A stretch of 64,000 nt of DNA from Apostichopus japonicus (Eukaryota > Echinodermata > Holothuroidea > Aspidochirotida > Stichopodidae). The position numbers and the translations under genes were made by a program. Below the pieces are notes generated by a model. That model was not told the DNA's origin, ran no database searches, and saw nothing but the letters and a program-made list of their open reading frames with translations. Every line of letters begins with the position of its first letter. The stretch's first letter is position 1. Shown here one piece after another: positions 43,037 through 64,000 of the stretch. The stretch is from assembly GCF_037975245.1 (NCBI RefSeq), contig NC_092578.1, forward strand, positions 2,661,001-2,725,000, read 5' to 3'.

Positions 43037-44809
43037 CCCCAAACCCAACATAGATCGAATTGAACAAAAGATGAAAAACAGAATCCAAACAAATTGAAAT
43101 TGTTCTTGCCAGAAAGTAATGGTATAAAGTACAACATGATATACTTTAAGAAATATTATAATTATTTTTATTAATTTGTTAATTATAGCAACAACCAAAA
43201 CACAGATTTTAAAAAAAAAAGTGTTCGCTTAACAAAACCTACCGCTTGTTTTGCTACATTTTATAATACTATTTATTATACATATTATTTTACTTGAAAG
43301 TAAAGCTGAAACACCTACTTACTTCTTGAATTTACAACTACAAGAAGCCCAGCAAATACTAATACTTATTATTTACTTATTTTTCTAATTTGTTGTTTAA
43401 TCCATATTTTTGGCCTTACTTAAAAATTCGGACATCAGAGCTCGTACAATGGTGACACATACAAACGTAAAACCCCCCACTAACCTCCACCCACTCACCT
43501 ACTTACTCACTCACCGACCCCCCCCCCCACCCCCGAAAGAAATATAGAGCATAGACTAAAATTAATTTGAAAACAAGGACGATACAGTTCCATTGACGTC
43601 ATAGGTGAACGACTTCCTGAAAACTTCTCGCGACCCGCTCCGAGGAAAGATTGTTCTAGGGTTAAATATTCATAGTAACGAAAAAACAAAAGAGTTAAAT
43701 TTCAAACAATGATGATATCGTAATTAAGGTAACGTATGGCGAGTTGCAGTCTTTGCATATTAAATGAAGGTTATATCTGATTGGCATTAACGGGTGGTCT
43801 TTGACTGGAAACAAAATACCTTCAAATCTTGTAATTTAGCTTATTTTTTTCATATTTCCATTTTTATTTCTTCTCAGGGAACAAAAGCTGCGGGAAAATT
43901 CACGATCTTCTATATTCTTGTAATTTATTTGCGGTTTTAGGACTATTTTTCAGGTAACGTTCGTCATACTTGCCTGCATGCATTATTTGCTTTAATAAAC
44001 TTTCACGTTTAAGATGTTATAATATATGGTAACTTAACACAATGAAATCAATAGCATAATATAATTGTATATTATAATATTATTGTATAATATAATATAT
44101 TATTATTCTATAATATGGTCAGTGTTTCCTGTTAAAAGCAGCTTAATTGTTTTTCATTTGCAGCTTAAATTATTTCGTCACCAAAATATGCTTGGAAAGC
44201 CACTGTATCATTAGCACTAAGCCTATAAAGATCTACTACACTTTTATATCATATAGTTACTTAGCCTAACCTATTTTAATTTGTTGTATATTAGTTAGTA
44301 GTTATTACCAAATGCTAGAAGCTAGATATATGGACTCATTGGTACTTTCTTGGGAAAACAAATAGGCTTCATAAACGACAGTTCTTACATATGAATTTTG
44401 TGAGACAAGTACTATGGACATTATTCATGCACTTAGGGATTAAGTTTAGGGTCTTGCACAAAGTGTTTAGCTCAATTGACATAGCTCATGGAACCTCATG
44501 GTTCGGTAAGAGGGTCTATTTATCATTCTAGCTGGCTATCAATTGAAACAAGGCTTTTGCTCGCAGCCAAGTTTGTCCGATCCTGAGAAAAGTTGTCCAA
44601 GATGTTGCCATGTCAGAGGTTTCATACATGCTTTACACAAAAAGTATGTTGAGGGTCATTTACCAAAAAACCCCAAACGGGATGTACAATGGGTAAAGAG
44701 GACGGTGAAATGGCAAATTGGTGGGTGTGGGGGGGGGGGGCGAGGGACGGAATGGGAACCAGTTGGTTAGCCCTACCCTTCTTGAATGTTTGACTAGGAG
44801 GTGTTCCAT

Positions 44810-44895
44810 CCATCAATCCGTCCGTCCTTCCGTCCTTCCGTCCTTCAGTCCTTTAGTCCGTCCGTCCGTCTATCTATCTATCTATCTATTTATCT
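44810..44895. repeat. Tetranucleotide microsatellite (TCCG/TTCC then TATC)
   Basis: Runs of TCCGTCCTTCCG-type units pass into (TATC)n. Confidence 0.85.
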
Positions 44896-45245
44896 ATATT
44901 CCTTTGAAGTTCTATGGAATTGGTTAAAATAATCCGACACAGATTAAAAATATCCCGATTTCCAAAACTGCTAATCCAGCAGAAATCAATAAGTCGCATT
45001 GCCTTCACTGCCATGCCGATATACTCTTCTCTATATGTTTGATTCATGCTACTCTTTGTCACTTTCGGTGATCATGCACTGAAGAAGAGCTAGTTTTGCT
45101 GGAAAGCTCCGCAAAAACCAAACATTCACTGTTTGACTTCCAATTACTCACTTTTTATAATGTTTGCATCTCACAATCGAGATCCAGCCATTCTCTGATA
45201 ATAATCAATCAATTCTAAACCTGCTATTTTTGCTTTTAAAGGAAA

Positions 45246-46791
45246 ATGAGTTTTACTTCTCAAATATTCATCATGGCTATTGTGCTCTTACTACTACAAC
45301 CTTTCAAACTGAGCTCAGGAGAACCTGGGGGGAGGGCTCTCTGGCGACCTGGTAAGAAAAGATCTGGACAGCTACAACAGAGATTGACCCCTGCCAGGGT
45401 AAGTACACCTAATACAAAACCAGAAGGAGGGGGGGTGGGGTGTGGATAGGTGGGTAGATGTACAAAAAACGTGCAGTTTATCATATGATGTAATATTTTT
45501 TGTATCTCTTATGAAAAGATGAATCAATTCCTAATATTAATTTTTGAAAGTTATGTAAAATGGCTAGTGACATTATTACTAATGAAGGAAGACGAAAGTG
45601 GGCGTTGACCCTGAAGTAGGTTAGTGTGGGCGCAGTGCTAAAGTGTTACAAAACTATTGTAAACTAGGTTGATTTAAGTGCATATGTACAGTGGAGACAG
45701 GTAGGAGGGGCATGAAGAAAATATGGCTAATCAAGCTAATGAATCCCACGATTTATCAAGATCATCGAAAACAAGCTATCTAAAAACAGCTTACACTGAA
45801 GAGACTAGGGAACTTAGTAAGGCGTTAAAGCCGAAGCCGTTTGAACTAATATCTGTTTTACAACAGATCCGATCACCAATGTTCCCATTTGTATAACTTT
45901 AACATTTCACTGTGTTGTACTGTGTTGGATGACAAATGCATTGTGATGCTGTTACTAAAGAACTATTCCCTATTAAATGACGTTCAACGTTTTTAATTTT
46001 AATGTGTAAAAATTAAACGGAAAGACTGGTATGAAGACTAAACTTATAAGCCTTGTGTTAAATTCTATCATCCTCAGTATCCAGCACCTTACAATGATTT
46101 CCAGCAAGAAGGAGACACATCACCAGTAATTGATTACCCTTCAAGAATTAATGATGTTAATGGATTGGTAAGTGTACTCCCGATTGGGCCCCCCCCCCCA
46201 AAAAAAAAAAAAGAGCTCGATCATCCTTTCCTTTTTAGGGAAAATGTCCATTTTATTTTCCGTCCTTATTGGGTTAAAGTAATCTAGATAAGTAACGTTA
46301 TCATGTTATCAAATTGAATAGTGTCAAACGTTTATAAAGTTAGATAAGTGGCATCCAGTAATCAAGAATTAAGATGAGTTGATATTAATAACTCAGTTTA
46401 TATTATTAATCCTCTTTTCCCGAATAACGCAAATTTACCAATTGTTCCATAAAGTACGAACCATCCTTGTTACGAAAATTGTTAATCGTCTTGATATTAG
46501 ATTGTTTGAAGCCTTTATCACCCTGTCAAGATATAGCTCAGGTTAAAGGATAACGTTAGGGTAAGAAAAAGAAAAGAAAAGTGGAATTCGCAAATATTAA
46601 TTATTCTTCATCTTGAAAGATAAGGTTAACGTCAGTTGCTATGAACAGTACTATTAGATTAACTTTTTGTTATAATCTTCTTAATTTTTCCTTTCCTTTT
46701 GTTTCCTCAGAGAATGAAACAGAAAAACGATCTAGCAGAAATATTTGGGTACAAGCAACATCGTCAACAGCCAGTTTACTCGATGTACTGA
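45246..46791 (+). CDS. Secreted peptide precursor, neuropeptide-like, three exons
   Basis: Exons 45246-45398, 46078-46167 and 46711-46791, all phase 0, give 324 nt and 107 aa. Both donors are GTAAGT/GTAAGTG and both acceptors end TCCTCAG. A further acceptor, TTTTAAAG, lies immediately before the ATG, implying an upstream 5' UTR exon. Residues 1-25 are a signal peptide with core IMAIVLLLLQPF. Next comes EPGGRALWRP (26-35) followed by GKKR (36-39), the standard Gly amidation donor plus dibasic prohormone-convertase site. That would release a 10-residue peptide ending -LWRP-amide. The remaining 68 residues have no cysteine. They run SGQLQQRLTPARYPAPYNDF, then an acidic stretch, and exon 3 encodes RMKQKNDLAEIFGYKQHRQ ending QPVYSMY. 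The order (signal peptide, short amidated peptide, C-terminal flanking peptide) is that of single-copy neuropeptide precursors. I do not recognise the family. An AATAAA at about 47970 would give a 1.2-kb 3' UTR. Confidence 0.82.
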
Positions 46792-47995
46792 CAATGTTAA
46801 CCCTCCACTCGATCAGTTATCAGGCTTGAATGAGGCAACATTGTGTTAGAACGGAGCTGGGCAAGGGACATGTTACAATGACTACAGAACAATCTATTTA
46901 GCACTTGCACCAATAATGGTGTATGAGCACCATGTATGGTGCACGGTGAATGGTGCACCTTGTATGATGTGTGGTGTATGGTGCACCTTGTATGGTGTAC
47001 CGTGTCTGGTGTGTGGTGTATGGTGCACCGTTATGGGTATGGTCACCATTTATAGTGCATGGTGCATCATGCATGGTGTATAGTGCACCATAATTTGGGT
47101 ATGGTGCACTATACACCATTTTGGGTATGGAACATGTACGACAGGGACATTGCTCTTGTTAAAGTTAAGTCAAGGGCGTACATAGGATCTGGTCAAGTGT
47201 ATGTATGTGCGGGTGTGTGTGGGTGTGTTTGTTGTGGGCGTGCAGGGGTGTGGTAGAACGGGTTTTTTTCAACGACAAACTTCTTAGCTACTGTTAATCA
47301 TTGGTTTCAATGCTCTTCTTAAAACCAAATCTTTTCTCTTTATCAGCACCTTTGTACAAAAAGGTGCCTTTAGAAATATGAGTGCTGTGTTACGTAAAAA
47401 ACAGCATACTATGTGAACACATGGAGTAATATTCAATTTAACAAAAGATAATATGCGGTATTTTAGAAAGAAATGACAAGAAAACTCAGGACTTGTAGTA
47501 CGTTACGGCCAACCAGGCCTCTATCATGGATAATCTTGGCAACAGCCGTTTGTCTCGAACAAGTCATCATGTTCATAAATTCACTTTTACATGTTTATTA
47601 CTGTTATTGATTTTACTGATATATATGAATTACGATTAAATTTCCTTATTTCGGTCAGCAATTTTCGTGACTTGATATCCACGTTCATATCGTGAAATAT
47701 GATATGAGTGACTATTACTCCCATATTTCATGAAATGGAATAAGACTTTCTGAAACTTCTAACATTGAAGGAATTGGGCAACTTTCTGGTTGAGTCTATT
47801 TGTGCGATGTCATGCTGCGTATTTGCGCATATGAAGTTTAAATTGTCAAGCCCTTTGTTTTGATTTTCTGAAAATCAAAAAATGAAAAAAGTGGAATTTC
47901 AAGTCAAGAAGTTTTCATGAATGTATTCCTCAAATTTAATGACATCTTTCATCTTCCGACAGCAAAGATAATCAATAAAAAATTGTATTTGTTTT
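46792..47995 (+). other. Probable 3' UTR of the peptide-precursor gene
   Basis: Extends from the stop to the AATAAA near 47970. Includes a GGTGCACC/TATGGTG minisatellite at about 46915-47115. Confidence 0.35.
46915..47120. repeat. Minisatellite of TATGGTGCACC-type units
   Basis: Degenerate 10-20-base units built from TGTATGGTGCACC and GTGTGGTGTATGG repeat about a dozen times. Both strands stay open in some frames because of the periodicity; no protein is implied. Confidence 0.8.
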
Positions 47996-50900
47996 AAACC
48001 TCCGATTCTTTCTTTATTTCTACACGCATTGATATTTCTCTTGTATACTTGTTTCGTCTAATGGAAAACATAGGCAAGGGGCGAGGGGCGGGGCCGGGTG
48101 GGGGGGGGGGGGCGGGGTGGGATCAAACAGTCTGTTAACCTCCCTGTAAACGCCGTACTCCCTTAGTAATCTTTTTCTATATAAGGGTATTGCTTAACCG
48201 GATATTTTGATTAAAAAAGTAGAACATCACCCCTTAAACTAAAGCAAATGTAATAAAATATATACATTTGTTATATGGGTGTGGATTAGAGGCGAGGGGA
48301 GGGGGACATCTCCGGGAAGAAAAGGGGTCGGGGATTGTGAATCACAAGAAGGTCCTGTGTTAAGTGAGCTCATGAAACACACGGGGTTTGTAATGTCAAA
48401 CTGTCGTTCAGTTTCATGTTTCACCCTCAGCTGTCATAGAGGTTTGAATATGAAATTTCAATAATTAACACCATTTACATTACATTTAGACGATAAATCT
48501 AAAAGTACGCTGTGGGTAGGGGGCATATGTCCTCATCAAATGCCCCCCCCCCCCAGCCAACTAGACGAAGGCCAACCACGTTCGTAGGACTGACAGGTGA
48601 ACTAAATGTCTGTCACATCCAGCAACTATTATTATCTAGGAGAAGCAATGTCAACCGTCACAATTACAACATATACTATATACAGAGAGATGATGAACTT
48701 ACTGACACCTGTCCCGCCCCTTCCCCACCCTACCCTTCCTCACCCCACCCCTGCAGCATGGAGAAGCAAACCCAACCCTCATCAGCCTAACTTATATGAT
48801 AGAGATGTATGATTAACAACACCTCTTAACAGCAAATCATAATTAAATTCCGTTTAGGATACATTTTTTTCTTCTTCATATAGAACAGACAGAAGACTTG
48901 AAAGAGTTTAATTTCAGAGAGCCACTACTGCTTGGATTTTGTCATGTTTATGCTTCCCTTAATATTTTGCTACAATAACGAAGGTTATAAAATTACCGCA
49001 TATAGACCTATACTGCCATTGATTTCTGACAATAATCGTTACTTTAAACATAACAATATGAAAAGGGAATTAACACAGGAAAACTAAGAGATGTGAGCTC
49101 TTAGTGGCCCCATGACGTCAATCATTCCATAAAAATTGGAACTCCCTGACGTGAGCCTCTAAGTAACACATCTCTCACAAGGAAGCATATATTTCTTCCC
49201 TGCTGGTTAGTTGTTTGTTATAAGCAATTTTTTAATTTTTATATAAGATGAAGTTCATAGATGGTTTTCGTCTCCTAAAATCAGGTCAATCAAGAGGTCA
49301 ATTAAGAGGTCAATTAAACTACGTGTTATTAAAATCAGAAAAAAAGTAATTATGTATTATGATACCTAAATGTTACTCACCCCTTCATGCAGTAAACATG
49401 CACCGGTCTATCTGAACAGTCTTGAGAGAGGCTCGCGACAGTTGTTCCATGAGTGATGTGATGTGTTGAGAGTTCAACTTCCAAATCATTTAAATAAAAC
49501 CTTTGTAGTACAAGGTCACCCAAGATAAGGGACAGGGCTCGAAAGCCAAACAAGTTCACTGTGTACATTCTCCAGGCCCCTTATATTGGGACTGCAGAAA
49601 ATCATGGCCCTTATGAACCAGGCAACATTGTGCAGTTATATGTTACACAGTACGGAATGCTAATGTATTCCCTGTATAAATTGTGGCAAACTTTAGTGAC
49701 AAGCCCTAACCTAGATTTGGTTAACATTGTCAGTCATGATTCCACAAATTAAATACATCCATACATAGTGAGCAAGAAACCATTCGGCGAAATTGATGAA
49801 GATATTACACTTTTCGATTTCGTGCAACAGGTTCCCTTCTTGTTCAATATCTAAATTCCTCTTGACTGAAATGGCCAAATCCAATTCCGCAAACTCCTTT
49901 CTTAAAGTGCTTTCCTGTCCATTCAAACCCTTGAATTTACTGGTTATATGTATAAAGTAAGTTTGACTACATCCACTGCTTGCACTGAGAATGCACTGCT
50001 TAAATCGCGAGTTTACAACCCCCCGAGTTTCATTGTACAAAAACAATAACATTACTTCATGCCTAAGCTTCCGGTCAACACAATAGAAGCATTTTAGCTA
50101 ATGGACATAACAGGTGCAAGCTTGGATATTCCTAAATGGACCAGTCCATTTGATCAATCAGGGTTTACTTGTTATCAATATATTGCCTCCACTAATGTTA
50201 GAAAGTTAAATAATGGCCAGTCATTGAGACATTGGCCACTTATTGAGACAAAATTAATGTACCATCTGGTGACACGGTAAAGATAGAAAACGTTGGCCAT
50301 TTTTGTGTTGTTGTTATATCAATGACGTATGCTACAATTGAAATGTTTGCGAATCATTCGCCTTTCCATCGAAACCAAATTTGCTCTTCATACTCATCAT
50401 AACCGTGCGTGCAGTTGCACAGCTCAACAAACAAGTGGTACGTTAGGAGAAGCATACCCTGCCATCAGTATTTATCAATGTGACCAAGAACAACAGTTTT
50501 AATGTTCAGAAGACTTAATCAAGTTTAAATATGACATGGTCGAGTCAAACATACTTGAAATTTGAAAAGTGGTTCCTTTATTTTTTAAATGTTTATTTAA
50601 TAGTAACTTTGAGTTTGCAAAAGATGAATCTAAAATATCGGAGTTGGAACATACTGCTTACATATACCTTGAAATTATACAACTAAATACCAACAGAAAT
50701 AAATAGGAAGTTCAATATCCTATAGTCGCGCTATATGCTATATGCGCTATTACATCACACAGTGATTTACTGCAGGCATTCCCGGAGCACGGCTGTTAAG
50801 AGATGGTATCTTCCAAATGAACGTCGGAAGATGTTTTCTTTTGCTCTTTGCAGGAGTCCTTAATAAGAAGATCTCTATCATGGAAGCCGAATACGGGGGT

Positions 50901-51646
50901 TCAGTTTGCTTTTTCTCTATTAAAGACATTAATAATTAGACTTTTACAAGAAATTATCGAGTTTAATATCTTCTTTGCTCTTTACAAAAATATAATTAGT
51001 ATTGCCGTCTGCATACATTTACATAGATTAAATTACAGTGAACAGCTTGCCATTGCAGTGAACAGCTGCTTCAAAAAATTTCCTTCCACTATAGTATAAT
51101 CATTATTTAACTAGTGCCTGTTTGTAACATAAGATATCAAACTGTTTCCTACTATATCTCTTAACGGCTCATAGACATATATAGATCATAAAATGTGGTG
51201 GTCGAAGAAAGTACTAGATTCCCCCCCCCCCCCAAAAAAAAAAGTAGCATTCAAGGTGTTACAACCACTTAGAACATATTCCTTTTACTTAAGGCAATTA
51301 ATACCCGTGTCAGCTAATAATTTGTGGTCAGATCATTGAGGTGAAGAATAGCTATATAAATATGTTTGTTTGTTCTTTGCATATAATTTACTTGTAAGTG
51401 TAGCACGATAAACTGTTTTTTTTTATACTTATAACCATTTTAAATAACTCAATACCTATTCACTTCAATGTTCTTCCTCCGCGTCCATGCACCAGTATAT
51501 ATGTTTCGTCGTATACGGTACGCTGGTGCCAATGAGAAGCCGTTTGTCGGTTCATCTGCATGAGATTATAATGATGCTCGGTTTTTACAGTCATGGCAAG
51601 GATTGTGTTGCTGGAACTTGCCTTTTCACATGACTTAAGATGACTG
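47996..51646. other. Stretch between the peptide gene and the sulfotransferase gene
   Basis: G and C runs lie near 48100 and 48543. A loose inverted repeat lies at about 49083-49185 (AGAGATGTG arms). The minus-strand open frames at 49377-49568 and 49711-50052 look protein-like but are unassigned (see findings). TTTATT near 50577 could be the sulfotransferase polyadenylation signal on the minus strand. Confidence 0.35.
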
Positions 51647-62887
<11,241 letters not shown>

Positions 62888-64000
62888 CTGTCATGTGATA
62901 CAAAATAGTGATGAATACTCATGAACATAAATATTTGCATATATACTAACTCATCAAATGTATCATGTTTCTATATGCATTTCCTTATGACTTTGTATTA
63001 GTATAGCATATAAAGATACAGGATATGTTACACTGACGTGATGGCGAAGATACAAAATACAGAAAAATACAAAATTATGGTTGAAAATTTGAAAGATTAT
63101 GCAATACAAAACGAATTCAATTGCAAAATGTGAAAGGCGAAAAAAATACATAAAGTTGCACAGGAACCCTTACTTATAAATGGTTTATTAAAGTAAGGTA
63201 ACACCCGCTCCGCTTCGCACGACAACCGAGTGAATAAATCATATCGACTGGTTATTTTTCGTCAACTTTTCCCGTCACAATTTCCTCGTGTGAACGGGGT
63301 CGATAAAAATTTCAGAAAGAATGAGACAATTTTAGAGATGCTTAATTGGTTCAAACATATTATGCCGTACAAGTCAGTGGTGCACCTAGTGTAGTTGGAA
63401 CCCGAGGCGGGTCCTTCCTTTGTCAACCGTGTAGGCGAAGCTGTCCTGCAGGGAGAGGGGCCCCCTCCCAGTTTGAGAAATGTATGTTTATATGGAAGCT
63501 GGCTTAGATGGAAAATGGTGCTATCTTTGGCAAAGCTTTGAGCTGATTATACCGATAGGTGGTATTACACCCCCTTCACTGGTACATGGGGCAGAACGCC
63601 CCCCCCCCCCGCTTGGTACGCCACTGGTGCGAGTCCTTAAACATTAAAGATTATCGGGAGTTGATCATAAAAGTTATGATCAATTTTTTTCACAGCAATA
63701 AATGCAGCCATTTTACGTCTATCCCCTAATTGCGTCGTATATAAATATTCAAAATTCGTCACAGATAGATAGACAAGAGTGAAAAGAAAAGTTAAAAGGT
63801 TAATATACTAACAACTTCTGTAATGACTTATAGTCTCTCCAATCGATGGTTTTCAAAGGAAATAGCAAAACAAGAAAAAGAAAAAGGAATATGAAAAAAA
63901 CGGAAACTCAATATTTCCAGTTGTAAAAAAGGTTGATAGTTTCAGCTTTTAATGCTCCTCGACAGGATGTGATAAATCTCTCTCGCTATAATGTTCGAGG
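62888..64000. other. Upstream of the first sulfotransferase exon found
   Basis: No further coding exon is supported on the minus strand, so this is probably intron. Contains a repeat at about 63374-63635 whose ends read CAGTGGTGCACC and, inverted, CCAGTGGCGTACC. It has internal C runs and is related to 58935-59275. Confidence 0.4.

Larger units (their letters stand above)
39640..45241. other. Presumed first intron of the peptide-precursor gene
   Basis: No coding exon is supported. It holds a hairpin repeat at 41445-41480, a GAGTAC-rich dispersed repeat at 42688-42860 and a truncated TTAA transposon at 42924-43036. TCCG/TATC microsatellites lie at about 44810-44895. A possible small untranslated exon lies at about 43879-43953, between an acceptor and a donor. 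Confidence 0.4.

Noticed and set aside
30503-45398. Joining the 30.5 kb exon to the peptide-precursor exon, which would be in frame
   Set aside because: It would bury the signal peptide behind 22 residues and skip over lsm12; one in three random joins is in frame.

Overview
This is animal nuclear DNA: AT-rich, with widely spaced multi-exon genes using canonical GT/AG splice sites, many AT, GA, CA and GAT microsatellites, and short DNA transposons in the introns. The gene content (a Twist bHLH factor, an LSM12 homologue and a glycosaminoglycan 2-O-sulfotransferase) and the repeat style suggest an invertebrate deuterostome. An echinoderm, possibly a sea cucumber, is my best guess; this is inference and no species can be proved from the window.

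Layout. (1) 1-22.7 kb: twist on the plus strand. Its complete 184-aa coding sequence lies in one exon (1731-2285), followed by a splice donor that implies a long intron in the 3' UTR. On the opposite strand inside that interval is a compact three-exon gene (10758 down to 6347; 151 aa, family not recognised). Its introns hold a decayed Penelope-like retroelement and two inverted-repeat mini-transposons. (2) 22.7-30.5 kb: no gene found; a near-perfect foldback element lies at 23.7 kb. (3) 30.5-35.4 kb: a possible first exon of an unknown gene, then a complete five-exon lsm12 (184 aa) and a small RNA-like hairpin at 35.9 kb. (4) 39.5-48 kb: a TATA promoter with a short noncoding exon that may serve a three-exon gene at 45.2-46.8 kb. 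That gene encodes a 107-aa secreted, cysteine-free precursor with a GKKR amidation/cleavage site, so it looks like a neuropeptide precursor of no family I recognise. (5) 51.6-62.9 kb, minus strand: six exons of an HS2ST/UST-type 2-O-sulfotransferase, lacking only the 5' end. Its introns carry two TTAA-flanked non-autonomous transposons, a third probable one, a tandem duplication and several minisatellites.

The five genes have no operon-like relation; they are independent transcription units on both strands. All spliced models were assembled by hand. Each closes exactly in reading phase across every junction, and for twist, lsm12 and the sulfotransferase the proteins match known families along their length. 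The two unrecognised genes, the peptide precursor and the nested minus-strand gene, are the most likely sources of new biology.
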